From assembly GCF_000746525.1 (NCBI RefSeq), contig NZ_CP009048.1:4715501-4779500 (forward strand): a stretch of DNA of 64,000 nt. Reading direction: 5' to 3'. The position numbers were made by a program, and so were the translations under genes. Under the pieces are notes generated by a model. It saw nothing but the letters and a program-made list of their open reading frames with translations. It searched no databases and was not told the DNA's origin. Every line of letters begins with the position of its first letter. Position 1 is the stretch's first letter. Positions 45,739 to 54,797 of the stretch are shown in pieces. This DNA comes from Pseudomonas alkylphenolica. Lineage in GTDB: Bacteria > Pseudomonadota > Gammaproteobacteria > Pseudomonadales > Pseudomonadaceae.

Positions 45739-48291
45739 GTGGTGAAGAAATCGTTGTTTCAACTGCACTGGTTCTTCGGAATCACCGCCGGCCTGGTGCT
45801 GGCGTTGATGGGCATCACCGGGGCAATCTGGTCGTTCCAGGATGAGCTGCTGCAGCTGTTCAACCCCGACGAGCTCAAAGTCGAAGTGCGCCAGGAGGGT
45901 GTGTTGCCGATGCCCGAACTGGTCAGGCGGATCGAGGCCGAACAGGGCGACAAGGTTGCCATGCTCTCGGTGCAACCTCGTAGCGACAAGGCGGCGCGCG
46001 TCTTCTTCACCCCGCCTCCTGGTGAACGTCGGGGCTTGATGCGCTATGCCGATCCTTATACCGGCAAGTTGCAGGGCGAGGTTGCCGGGCAAGGCTTCTT
46101 CGACCTGATGCTGCAGCTGCACCGTTTTCTGGCCATGGGTGACACCGGGCGGCAGATCACCGGCGCCTGCACGCTCATGCTGATTTTCTTCTGTCTCTCC
46201 GGCCTGTACTTGCGCTGGCCGCGCAAGGCGTTGAACTGGCGGGTCTGGCTGACCCTGGACTGGGCCAAGAAGGGCCGGGCCTTCAACTGGGACCTGCATG
46301 CGGTATTCGGCACCTGGTGCCTGCTGTTCTATCTGCTGTTCGCCCTCACCGGCCTGTTCTGGTCGTATGAGTGGTACCGCGAAGGCCTGAACAAGCTGCT
46401 GGCCGATGGCCCCGCTGCCGGCGAGCAGCACAAGCGTGGCGAAGGCCGTGGGCGCCCAGGTGGTGCTCCGGGCAAAGACGCCAAACCGCTGGTGGTCGAC
46501 TACGATGCCGTCTGGAGTAGCCTGCAAGCCGCCGCAGGCCCGGCCATGGCCAGCTACAACCTGCGACTGCCACCTGCTGGCGGACAACCGGCGACTCTCT
46601 TCTACCTGCTTGAAGGCGCCGAGCACGAACGAGCACTCAACACCCTGACCCTCGATCCGGCCAACGGCCAGGTGAAAAAGCACGATCGTTACGCCGACAA
46701 GTCGTTCAAGGCGCAACTGCTGGCCAGCGTCTATGCACTGCACGTGGGCAGCTACTTTGGCCTGACCGGGCGCATCCTGGTGACCATCGCCAGCCTGACC
46801 ATGCCATTGTTCTTTGTCACCGGCTGGTTGCTCTACCTTGATCGTCGACGCAAGAAGCGCCAGGTGCGGGCCGCACGCAGCACCTTGGCGCCATCGAATG
46901 CCCAGGGCCACGGCTGGCTCATTGGTTTTGCCAGCCAGAGCGGTTTCGCCGAACAGCTGGCCTGGCAGAGTGCCGGACAACTGCAAGCCGCCGGTTTGCC
47001 AGTAAAGGTGCGTTCACTGGCCGAGTTGACCGAAAGTGACCTCAACCAGGCTGAACGCGCGCTGTTCGTGGTCAGTACCTTCGGCGATGGCGAGGCGCCG
47101 GACAGTGCCCGCGGCTTCGAACGCAAAGTGCTCGGCCAGCCGTGGGCCCTGGGCAACCTGAACTACGCCCTGCTCGCTCTCGGCGACCGGCAATATCCAC
47201 ATTTCTGTGGCTTTGCCCGACGCCTGCAGGCCTGGCTTGGCGAACGTGGCGCCACCAGCGCATTCGCCCCTGTGGAAGTCGACAGCGCAGACCCTACCGC
47301 CCTGCAGCACTGGCAGCAGCAACTGGCACAGTTGACCGGCAGCAAGCCACTGGCCGCCTGGAAAGCGCCTGAGTTCAGCAACTGGACCCTGGTTGAGCGC
47401 ACCTTGATGAACCCTGGCAGTCAGGGCTCAGCGGTGTATCTGCTTGGCCTCAAGCCACAGCAACCGGCGCAATGGCAAGCCGGAGACCTGGTGGAAGTTC
47501 TGCCGCGCAACAGCCCGCAAATCCTTGAACAGTTCCTGCGCGGGCTGGGGCTTGATGGCGAATCTGCCGTACAGGTCGACGGCCTGCAGGAAAGCCTGCT
47601 CCAGGCCCTGGCCGGTCGGCAATTGCCCAACAGCCGCGAGCACCTGGTCGGCCTGCATGCCCAGGCTCTGATCGATGCGCTGATTCCGCTGGCTGCGCGC
47701 GAATATTCAATCGCCTCGATCGCCAGCGATGGCGTGCTGGAACTGATCATTCGTCAGGAACGCCATCCCGACGGCAACCTGGGGCTCAGCTCAGGCTGGC
47801 TGACCGAGTACCTGCCGGTGCAAGGTAGCGTCAACCTGCGCGTGCGCCGCAATAGCGGCTTCCAGCTGCCAGAAACATCGATGCCGATCATTCTGATCGG
47901 TAATGGCACTGGCCTTGCGGGCCTGCGGAGTTTGCTCAAGGCACGTATCGCCGAGGGCGAGCAGCGAAACTGGCTGTTGTTCGGCGAGCGTAACCGAGCA
48001 CACGACCTGCTGTGCGGCGATGAAATGCAGGGCTGGCTGGACAGCGGTGACCTGCAACGGCTGGACCTGGCGTTTTCGCGGGATCAGGCAGAGAAGGTGT
48101 ATGTCCAGGATGTGTTGCTGCAACAAGGCGAAGAACTGCGCCGCTGGGTAGCTGCAGGGGCCTGCGTGTATGTCTGCGGAAGCCTGCAAGGTATGGCTGC
48201 GGGGGTGGATGCGGCGCTCAAGGGCATCCTTGGCGATGAAGCGCTTCAACAACTGATCGAGGATGGGCGGTATCGGCGTGACGTGTATTGA
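45739..48291 (+). CDS. piuB: PepSY-membrane/flavodoxin/FNR fusion reductase (PiuB-like)
   Basis: About 850-residue multidomain protein. The N-terminal 380 residues contain four main membrane segments and PepSY-type regions ([21 protein letters not shown] and [23 protein letters not shown]). Next is a flavodoxin-like domain ([13 protein letters not shown]...[14 protein letters not shown]), then FAD- and NAD(P)H-binding domains of the sulfite-reductase flavoprotein type, ending [21 protein letters not shown]. It probably moves electrons across the inner membrane to release iron from siderophores. Start chosen is GTG at 45739, eight bases after AAGGG; GTG at 45730 or 45742 are alternatives. Confidence 0.88.
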   Translation: MVKKSLFQLHWFFGITAGLVLALMGITGAIWSFQDELLQLFNPDELKVEVRQEGVLPMPELVRRIEAEQGDKVAMLSVQPRSDKAARVFFTPPPGERRGLMRYADPYTGKLQGEVAGQGFFDLMLQLHRFLAMGDTGRQITGACTLMLIFFCLSGLYLRWPRKALNWRVWLTLDWAKKGRAFNWDLHAVFGTWCLLFYLLFALTGLFWSYEWYREGLNKLLADGPAAGEQHKRGEGRGRPGGAPGKDAKPLVVDYDAVWSSLQAAAGPAMASYNLRLPPAGGQPATLFYLLEGAEHERALNTLTLDPANGQVKKHDRYADKSFKAQLLASVYALHVGSYFGLTGRILVTIASLTMPLFFVTGWLLYLDRRRKKRQVRAARSTLAPSNAQGHGWLIGFASQSGFAEQLAWQSAGQLQAAGLPVKVRSLAELTESDLNQAERALFVVSTFGDGEAPDSARGFERKVLGQPWALGNLNYALLALGDRQYPHFCGFARRLQAWLGERGATSAFAPVEVDSADPTALQHWQQQLAQLTGSKPLAAWKAPEFSNWTLVERTLMNPGSQGSAVYLLGLKPQQPAQWQAGDLVEVLPRNSPQILEQFLRGLGLDGESAVQVDGLQESLLQALAGRQLPNSREHLVGLHAQALIDALIPLAAREYSIASIASDGVLELIIRQERHPDGNLGLSSGWLTEYLPVQGSVNLRVRRNSGFQLPETSMPIILIGNGTGLAGLRSLLKARIAEGEQRNWLLFGERNRAHDLLCGDEMQGWLDSGDLQRLDLAFSRDQAEKVYVQDVLLQQGEELRRWVAAGACVYVCGSLQGMAAGVDAALKGILGDEALQQLIEDGRYRRDVY

Positions 48292-48329
48292 TCAGACGTT
48301 AATCGCGTAGGATTCGGTTTTTTCTCGGT

Positions 48330-48368
48330 GCATGTGCGTTCCTAAAGCCCTTATGGAAACGCACATGC
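48330..48368. terminator. Inverted repeat between convergent genes
   Basis: GCATGTGCGTT and AACGCACATGC form an 11-bp stem with a 17-nt loop, between the reductase gene and the minus-strand hypothetical gene. A TTTTT lies 14 bases after it on the plus strand, so it is a plausible bidirectional terminator. Confidence 0.5.
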
Positions 48369-48385
48369 GCCTTGTAATCTCGTTT

Positions 48386-49039
48386 TTACGCAGGGAACTC
48401 AATTAATTCATAGTCATCCAGGGTAAAGAGAAGGGGGCTCCCGTTACCACCTGTGGAGAGGTAAGTGACACCTTCCTCTGATTGCGCTTTTACCGTATAT
48501 CCCTTGCGGTCACGCAGAAAAAACGCGGGCCGCTGATCGCCAAAGCCTTCGTAGAAACCCGCCGGTTCTATTTTCCAGAATACTTCGTCACCCACACTGC
48601 TGTAAAAGCCGAGAAAGCCATTGCGGCTGGAATCAATTTGCTGGCCGAAGTAAAGGCCTTGGGCAAGGCTTCCGACGTTGAAGTGAATACGATCAGCTAT
48701 CTGCTCGATGAAAACGAAAGCCAGCTTCACAGGTCGAGAGCTAGCGTTGGCTGACAGCTGCAACCATCCGGAATCGACATTAGCGAACAAGGCGTGAGTA
48801 CCCTGCTCAATAGTCTTGGCCGGCCCCAGCTCCTCCACGTCAATATCCTCTGAGTCGTCCAAGCCAATGTCTTGCAGGATGCTCGCCGCAAGTGGGCTTT
48901 CAAGATGACCCGACTTCTTCCGGTTCTTCTTTTTCGACGATGATCTGTGCCATGAGACCCTGACCGGAATCGGATGTTCTGGATCGGCCAAGCACACCAG
49001 CGTAGCAACGAAATTCTTGTTCAACTCTTGTGGGTACAT
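48386..49039 (-). CDS. Hypothetical protein, unrecognised
   Basis: 217-residue protein without a family I can name. It starts MYPQELNKNFVATLVCLAD at an ATG (49039) with AGGAG eight bases upstream. A lysine-rich segment (SSSKKKNRKKSG, about residues 33-44) is followed by an acidic stretch (DDSEDIDVEELG). The C-terminal 150 residues look all-beta, with short strand-turn repeats (GFLGFYSS, FFLRDRKGYTV, VTYLSTGGNGSPLLFTLDDY) reminiscent of a beta-trefoil or lectin-like fold; this is a guess. No signal peptide or membrane segment. Base composition is visibly less GC-rich than its neighbours, suggesting acquisition. Confidence 0.72.
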   Translation of the reverse strand: MYPQELNKNFVATLVCLADPEHPIPVRVSWHRSSSKKKNRKKSGHLESPLAASILQDIGLDDSEDIDVEELGPAKTIEQGTHALFANVDSGWLQLSANASSRPVKLAFVFIEQIADRIHFNVGSLAQGLYFGQQIDSSRNGFLGFYSSVGDEVFWKIEPAGFYEGFGDQRPAFFLRDRKGYTVKAQSEEGVTYLSTGGNGSPLLFTLDDYELIEFPA

Positions 49040-49320
49040 ACCATTCACTCCTGCCCCTGCCATTCGCTGAATCGTGCCTACGCCTCGCAAGCGAATGTCG
49101 GGCGGTTCAAAGTCCATGCGAGGGCGACAACGAGCATGCACTTGGGCCTGTATCTGAATGAATGCTGAACGGTTTCCTCCGGGGCGGCGGATAGTTGCCG
49201 GGCCTATCCGCCAGCAGGGTTGCTATGGCTTAACGTGCTTGGAGATCAAGCACGCTTGAAGTTGCGCAGTTGGCACTCAACACTCAACCAACCGCCTGAA
49301 AACCTTCCTGACAACGGTGG

Positions 49321-50112
49321 TCAGTGCAGTTCGAAGGTATCGGCATCCAGATTGGCCGGAAAACGCGTGCGGTAGGCTGCCAGGTCAGCCGCATTGAGAA
49401 TCACGGTAAAGACCCCATCCGCCTCCCCCGCGCTGAGCAGGCTCTCGCCCTGGAAATCCAGCACCTGACTGTCGCCAGAATAGGCAAAGCCCTTGCCGTC
49501 AGTACCGACCCGGTTCACCGCCGCCACGTAACACAGGTTTTCAATGCCCCGTGCCGGCAACAGGCGGTTCCAGTGCTGACGCCGCGCCGCCGGCCAGTTG
49601 GCCGTGTACAGCAGCAGGTCGGTATCTTGCGCATCACGGCTCCATACCGGGAAGCGCAGGTCGTAACAGATCAACGTGCGCACCCGCCAGCCCTTGACCT
49701 CGAACTGCACCTGACGCTCGCCTGGGGTGTAATGCTTATGTTCGCCGGCCATGCGGAACAGATGGCGCTTGTCGTAGAACAGGATCTCGCCATCCGGGCG
49801 TGCCCAGAGCAGGCGGTTGCGGTGGCTGCCGTCGGCGGCCTGGATAATCACACTGCCAGTAACCACCGCATCGAGCTTTTTCGCCTGGCTCTTGAGCCAC
49901 TTGTAGGTCGGGCCGTTTTCCGGCTCGGCCAGGCTCTCGGAGTCCATGGAAAAACCGGTGGTGAACATTTCCGGGAGGATGATCAGATCGGCGCCACGGG
50001 CCTGCTCCAGCAAGCCGTCGAAATGTTCGTAGTTGGCCAGCCGGTCGTGCCAGGCCAGGGTTGTCTGCACCAGGGCGACTTTCAGGTTTGGCAGAGCACT
50101 CAGATCGCGCAT
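49321..50112 (-). CDS. Omega-amidase, nitrilase family (YafV-like)
   Basis: 263-residue carbon-nitrogen hydrolase. The Glu-Lys-Cys triad is Glu48 (LPEMFTTGF), Lys115 (YDKRHLF) and Cys149 (LICYDLRFPVW). YafV/NIT2-type enzymes hydrolyse 2-oxoglutaramate and 2-oxosuccinamate, the products left when glutamine or asparagine donates an amino group. Its start overlaps the preceding aminotransferase gene by 13 bp, which supports a joint pathway. The ATG at 50112 has GGAGAAGTT upstream. Confidence 0.92.
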   Translation of the reverse strand: MRDLSALPNLKVALVQTTLAWHDRLANYEHFDGLLEQARGADLIILPEMFTTGFSMDSESLAEPENGPTYKWLKSQAKKLDAVVTGSVIIQAADGSHRNRLLWARPDGEILFYDKRHLFRMAGEHKHYTPGERQVQFEVKGWRVRTLICYDLRFPVWSRDAQDTDLLLYTANWPAARRQHWNRLLPARGIENLCYVAAVNRVGTDGKGFAYSGDSQVLDFQGESLLSAGEADGVFTVILNAADLAAYRTRFPANLDADTFELH

Positions 50113-51248
50113 AACTTCTCCGCTGCCTGACGCAGCGTCTCCTCGCGTTTGGCAAAACACAGGCGCACCAGGCGCTGCTCGGGAATGGGTTGCTGGTAGA
50201 ACACCGATACCGGGATGGTTGCCACCCCGTGTTCACGGGTGAGCCACAGCGACATCTCGACGTCGTTCAGGTCCGGGCGGATGGCTGAGTAGTCGACCAG
50301 CTGGAAGTAAGTGCCGGCGGTGCGGGTGAACTGAAAGCGTGACGTGGCCAGCAGATCGCAGAACAGGTCGCGCTTGGCCTGGTAGAAGGCCGGGAGTTCT
50401 TCGACGTGCTCTGGATGCTCAGCCATGAAATCGGCCAGCGCCCATTGCAGCGGGGTCACACCACAGAAGTTGACGTACTGATGGACCTTGCGCAGTTCAG
50501 CGCTCAGTGCCGGTGGAGCAACTACATAGCCGGTCTTCCAGCCAGTAACGTGATAGGTCTTGCCGAACGAGCTGACGACAAAGGCACGCTGGTACAGCGC
50601 TTCAACGGCCAGCACACTGGCGTGCTGTACGCCGTCGAACACCAGGTGTTCATAGACCTCGTCGCTGATCAGGTAGATATCGCGGTCGGCGATCAACAGT
50701 GCCAGCTTGTCCAGGTCATCGCGGCTGAACAACGCGCCCGTGGGGTTATGCGGCGAGTTGAGAATGATCATCCGCGTACGCGGGCTCAGGGCCTCAGTGA
50801 GCTTCTGCCAGTCGATGGCAAATTGACCGTCGGTGAGCTGTACATGCACGCAGCGTCCGCCGGCCAGTTCGACCGAAGGCTCGTAACTGTCGTAGCACGG
50901 GTCGAAGACAATCACTTCATCACCAGCACGAATGACAGCGTGGATGGCACAAAAGATTGCTTCGGTGGCACCCGGGGTGATGGTGACCTCCGTCTCGGCA
51001 TCGACACTGACGCCATAGCTACGGGCGATCTTGGTCGCGACCTGCTGGCGCAAGGCTGGTAAACCGGTCATCGGGCAATACTGGTTGTGTCCGGCACTCA
51101 CATGCCGGCCTACCGCATCGAGCAGGGCCTGGGGACCATTGAAATCGGGAAAACCCTGGGACAGGTTCAAGGCGCCGGTTTGCACGGCGAGCTGGGACAT
51201 GGTGGTAAAGATGGTCGTGCCGACGTTCGGCAACTTGCTACTGATCAT
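50100..51248 (-). CDS. PLP-dependent methionine aminotransferase (YbdL-like)
   Basis: 382-residue class I aminotransferase. PLP-binding Lys230 sits in SSFGKTYHVTGW; NSPHNPTG and SDEVYEHLVFDG are canonical. Relatives (YbdL, MtnE, KAT-type) use methionine or its 2-oxo acid 4-methylthio-2-oxobutyrate with glutamine as amino donor. Adjacent omega-amidase would then pull the reaction forward. The ATG at 51248 is preceded by AGGAAAGAGGGCTTC. The frame is open upstream into a REP element, which cannot be coding. Confidence 0.92.
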   Translation of the reverse strand: MISSKLPNVGTTIFTTMSQLAVQTGALNLSQGFPDFNGPQALLDAVGRHVSAGHNQYCPMTGLPALRQQVATKIARSYGVSVDAETEVTITPGATEAIFCAIHAVIRAGDEVIVFDPCYDSYEPSVELAGGRCVHVQLTDGQFAIDWQKLTEALSPRTRMIILNSPHNPTGALFSRDDLDKLALLIADRDIYLISDEVYEHLVFDGVQHASVLAVEALYQRAFVVSSFGKTYHVTGWKTGYVVAPPALSAELRKVHQYVNFCGVTPLQWALADFMAEHPEHVEELPAFYQAKRDLFCDLLATSRFQFTRTAGTYFQLVDYSAIRPDLNDVEMSLWLTREHGVATIPVSVFYQQPIPEQRLVRLCFAKREETLRQAAEKLCAI

Positions 51249-51340
51249 GAAGCCCTCTTTCCTGCTGAACAATCCGGCGGTCAGAGACCGAGCATAGCGG
51301 ATTGAGTGGTCAGGAAAAAGGTTGAAACAGTCGCAGGGCA

Positions 51341-51391
51341 ATCGCGGGGCAAGCCCGCTCCCACAGTGTGGGAGCGGGCTTGCCCCGCGAT
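51341..51391. repeat. Paired REP palindrome 6
   Basis: Two inverted REP units nearly fused at the centre, GCGAT ends outermost, between the aminotransferase start and the der stop (four bases after the latter). Confidence 0.92.
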
Positions 51392-51395
51392 GCAT

Positions 51396-52856
51396 TTAGC
51401 GTTTGTCTTTACGCTTCTTCTCAGCTTTCTTGTGGTGCGACATCAAGCGACGCTTCTTGTTGACCTGGCGGTCGGTCAAGGCGTTCTTGTTGCCTTCGTA
51501 CGGGTTCTCACCACCCTTGTACTCGATGCGGATCGGCGTACCGACCAGCTTGAGCACGCGGCGATAGGTGTTTTCCAGATAACGCGAGTAGGACTTGGGT
51601 ACTTTCTCGACCTGGTTACCGTGGATCACGATGATCGGCGGGTTGGCGCCACCCAGGTGGGCGTAGCGCAGCTTGATCCGGCGACCGTTGACCATCGGCG
51701 GCTGGTGATCGCTGATCGCGTCTTCGAGGATCTGGGTCAGGCGGCTGGTCGGCCAGCGGGTAACCGCCGACTTGAAGGAGTTCTGCACCGATTGGTACAG
51801 ATTGCCCACGCCAGTGCCGTGCAGCGCCGAAATGAAGTGGATGTCGGCGAAGTCGACGAAAAACAGCCGACGTTCCAGCTCGGTTTTCACGTAGTCGCGT
51901 TCACCTGGCTGCATGCCATCCCACTTGTTCAGGGCGATGACGATGGCGCGGCCGGCTTCCAGGGCAAAGCCCAGCAGGTTCAGGTCATGGTCAACCACGC
52001 CTTCGCGGGCATCCATGACGAAGATGACCACGTTGGCATCCTTGATCGCCTGCAGGGTTTTGACCACGGAGAATTTTTCGACTTCTTCGTGGATCTTGCC
52101 GCGCTTGCGCACGCCCGCGGTGTCGATCAGGGTGTACTTCTCTTCGTTACGCTCGAAGGGAATGTAGATACTGTCGCGGGTGGTACCCGGCTGGTCGTAA
52201 ACGATTACCCGGTCTTCACCGAGCATGCGGTTGACCAGGGTCGACTTGCCGACGTTCGGACGACCGATGATGGCGATCTTGATGCCATCTTTCTCGCTCG
52301 GGCCAGGGATGCGTACCGCTTCTTCGCCTTCGGCGACGTCGGTATCGATCTCTTCTACATTGTCGCGCGGGAAGTCGCTGAGCACGGCTTCAAGCAGGTT
52401 GTTGACGCCACGGCCCTGAGCGCCGGCGACGCCGATGGCGTTGCCCATGCCCAACGGCGAGAACTCGGCGATGGCAATCTGCGGATCGATGTTGTCGATC
52501 TTGTTGGCGACCAGGAACGAGCGCTTGTTGCGCTTGCGCAGGTGCTCGGAAATCATCTGGTCGGCGGCGGTCAGGCCGGCGCGGGCGTCAACCAGGAACA
52601 GGACCACATCGGCTTCTTCGATGGCCAGCAGCGACTGCTCGGCCATTTTCTCGTCCATGCCATGCTCGTCACCGGAAATACCACCGGTGTCGACCAGGAT
52701 GTACGAACGGCCTTGCCAGCTTGCTTCACCGTATTGGCGGTCACGGGTCAGCCCGGACAGGTCGCCGACGATAGCGTCACGGGTCCTGGTCAGGCGGTTG
52801 AACATGGTGGATTTACCGACGTTCGGTCGGCCCACCAGGGCGATTACGGGAACCAT
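51396..52856 (-). CDS. der: Ribosome-associated GTPase Der (EngA)
   Basis: Essential 50S assembly GTPase with two tandem G domains and a KH-like domain, 486 residues. Both G1 motifs (GRPNVGKS at residues 8-15 and again near 200) are intact, with NKID and NKWD G4 motifs, and a basic C-terminal tail ([11 protein letters not shown]). The ATG at 52856 has GGAG six bases upstream; a GTG four codons earlier is less likely. It follows bamB, the common order bamB-der. Confidence 0.97.
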   Translation of the reverse strand: MVPVIALVGRPNVGKSTMFNRLTRTRDAIVGDLSGLTRDRQYGEASWQGRSYILVDTGGISGDEHGMDEKMAEQSLLAIEEADVVLFLVDARAGLTAADQMISEHLRKRNKRSFLVANKIDNIDPQIAIAEFSPLGMGNAIGVAGAQGRGVNNLLEAVLSDFPRDNVEEIDTDVAEGEEAVRIPGPSEKDGIKIAIIGRPNVGKSTLVNRMLGEDRVIVYDQPGTTRDSIYIPFERNEEKYTLIDTAGVRKRGKIHEEVEKFSVVKTLQAIKDANVVIFVMDAREGVVDHDLNLLGFALEAGRAIVIALNKWDGMQPGERDYVKTELERRLFFVDFADIHFISALHGTGVGNLYQSVQNSFKSAVTRWPTSRLTQILEDAISDHQPPMVNGRRIKLRYAHLGGANPPIIVIHGNQVEKVPKSYSRYLENTYRRVLKLVGTPIRIEYKGGENPYEGNKNALTDRQVNKKRRLMSHHKKAEKKRKDKR

Positions 52857-52879
52857 GCGGCTCTCCACTTCATAAATTC

Positions 52880-52912
52880 AGAAAATACAAAGGCCGCTGC
52901 ACTGCAGCGGCC
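52880..52912 (-). terminator. Intrinsic terminator after bamB
   Basis: On the minus strand GGCCGCTGCA and TGCAGCGGCC form a near-perfect stem followed by TTTGTATTTT. It lies 61 bp after the bamB stop and 24 bp before der, so it could reduce read-through into der. Confidence 0.72.
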
Positions 52913-52972
52913 GGAGTTCGGGCGGCACCCGAAGTGCCGCAGCCCGAGGCCTGCACGGCCTCAAGCATAGCC

Positions 52973-54124
52973 TCAGCGGATGGTCAGCGCCTCGAGCTTG
53001 CCGCTGTTGCCGTACACATAGATGGTGTCACCCACCACCAGCGGACGGGCACGCAGGCCATCGCTGTCGATACGCTCACGACCGACGAAGCGACCGTCGA
53101 CCTGGCTGAGCAGGTGCAGGTAGCCTTCCAGGTCACCTACTGCTACATAGCTGGAGAACACTTCCGGCGCCGACAATTGACGACGTGCCAGCGAATCGTT
53201 GCTCCACAGGGCGCTCGAAGAACGCTCGTCGATGCCTTCCACGGTACCCGAAGCCAGGCTCACGTAGACGTTACCGAAGCCCTGGGCCACACCGGTGTAA
53301 CTGGAAGCATCACGCTGCCACAACACCCGGCCGCTTTCCAGATCCAGACCGGCAACCCGGCCCTGGTAGCTGCTCACGTACAGGATACCGCCAGACAGCA
53401 GCAGGCCGCCGTCGATATCGACAACCCGGTCAAGCTCCGAGCGGCCTTGCGGGATGGCCACACGCTGTTCCCAGACCGGCACGCCGTTGCGGGTATCCAG
53501 CGCGATGACCTTACCGGTCGACAAACCAGCAACAGCCAGGTGATTGGTCACGATCGGCGCACCGGTACCACGCAGGGTCAGTACCGCTGGAGTGCTTTCG
53601 TAGATCCAGCGGCGATCACCGGTGCTGGCATCCAGGCCGATCACACGGTCGTCCTGGGTTTGCACGACCACCACGTCACCGTTGGTGGCAGGCGGCGCCA
53701 GCACTTCACTGGTAACACGCGAACGCCAGCGCTGTTCACCGGTGCTGGCATCCAGAGCGATCACTTCGCCGCGCAGGGTACCGAGCATGACCATGCCGTA
53801 ACCGACGCCAACGGCACCGGAGACAGGCAGTTCAAGGTCCTTTTTCCAGGCCACGTCGCCGGTATTGCGATCCATGGCCATCACCACGCCGGTCACATCG
53901 GCGGCGTAGATACGATCGTTCTCGATCGCCGGGACCAGCATGTTGAAGGACTCGCCCTGACCGTCACCGATCGAACGACTCCATTGCTTCTTCAGGACCA
54001 CCTCTTCGGTGAACTTGGTCAGCTCGGCCGGCGGCAATTCCTTTTTGCTGTTGCTGCTGCAACCCGCGGCCAGAATGGCCAGGGTCAGCACTGCTGCATG
54101 TTTCCAACCGATCACGTCACGCAT
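52973..54124 (-). CDS. bamB: Outer membrane assembly lipoprotein BamB
   Basis: Beta-propeller lipoprotein of the BAM complex that inserts outer membrane proteins. The 383-residue protein has a lipobox ILAAGC (Cys22) and repeated PQQ-like blade motifs (DRNTGDVAWKK, DASTGEQRW, DASTGDRRW, DTRNGVPVWE, DLESGRVLWQ). The ATG at 54124 overlaps the upstream gene; an internal GTG at 54115 is an alternative with better spaced purines. Location between the YfgM-like gene and der is the standard order. Confidence 0.96.
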   Translation of the reverse strand: MRDVIGWKHAAVLTLAILAAGCSSNSKKELPPAELTKFTEEVVLKKQWSRSIGDGQGESFNMLVPAIENDRIYAADVTGVVMAMDRNTGDVAWKKDLELPVSGAVGVGYGMVMLGTLRGEVIALDASTGEQRWRSRVTSEVLAPPATNGDVVVVQTQDDRVIGLDASTGDRRWIYESTPAVLTLRGTGAPIVTNHLAVAGLSTGKVIALDTRNGVPVWEQRVAIPQGRSELDRVVDIDGGLLLSGGILYVSSYQGRVAGLDLESGRVLWQRDASSYTGVAQGFGNVYVSLASGTVEGIDERSSSALWSNDSLARRQLSAPEVFSSYVAVGDLEGYLHLLSQVDGRFVGRERIDSDGLRARPLVVGDTIYVYGNSGKLEALTIR

Positions 54125-54758
54125 CCCCTTTGGCCAGGTCGTCGAGCTTGAGTTGCAAACCACCGATCGCGGCGTCGTCAGACAGCGCGGCCTTGGCCTT
54201 TTCGTAAGCGGCATGGGCATCAGCAGCACGACCCAGCTGTACCAGCAGGTCGCCCTTGAGCTCTTCACGGCTGGCCAGGAACGCTTTGTCGGCGTCGCCT
54301 TCCAGCAGTTTCAGCGCTTCTTCAACCTTGTTCTGGGCAGCCAGGACACGGGCCAGACGCTGACGGGCGATTTCGCCCAAGGTGTCATCAGCCGGCTTGT
54401 CGACGATCGACTTGAGCTCGGCAGCAGCGTCATCGAGCTTGCCGGCCTCGACCGCGACCTTGGCCACGAACAGGCTGCCGTACTGGGCATAGGCGCTACC
54501 GCCAAACTCGTTCTTGAGCTTGCCGGACAGTTCCGCGACCTTGGCCGCATCCGGCTCGCCGCTTGGCGTCAGGGTGGTTTCCAGCAGGGCCTGATAAAGG
54601 TTCGAGGCGCCTTGCGACTGGTTGCCCTGGTATTTCTGGAAGGCTTGCCAGCCGAACACTATTACCAGTGCCAGCAGGCCGCCGGTTACCAGTGGCTTGC
54701 CATTACGCTGCCACCAGTCCTTGAAGGCCGCCAGCTGTTCATCATCGGTACTCGACAC
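54117..54758 (-). CDS. YfgM-like tetratricopeptide membrane protein
   Basis: 213-residue inner-membrane protein with a cytoplasmic N-terminus (SSTDDEQLAAFKDWWQRNGK), one membrane helix (about 23-43) and a periplasmic TPR-like helical domain. E. coli YfgM (now AncA) associates with PpiD at the Sec translocon. The start chosen is GTG at 54758, seven bases after AAAGGAG; a TTG seven codons earlier is an alternative. It overlaps bamB by 8 bp. Confidence 0.92.
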   Translation of the reverse strand: MSSTDDEQLAAFKDWWQRNGKPLVTGGLLALVIVFGWQAFQKYQGNQSQGASNLYQALLETTLTPSGEPDAAKVAELSGKLKNEFGGSAYAQYGSLFVAKVAVEAGKLDDAAAELKSIVDKPADDTLGEIARQRLARVLAAQNKVEEALKLLEGDADKAFLASREELKGDLLVQLGRAADAHAAYEKAKAALSDDAAIGGLQLKLDDLAKGDA

Positions 54759-54797
54759 CCCAATACTCCTTTTCACCAAATCGGCTGTTGACCCGCT

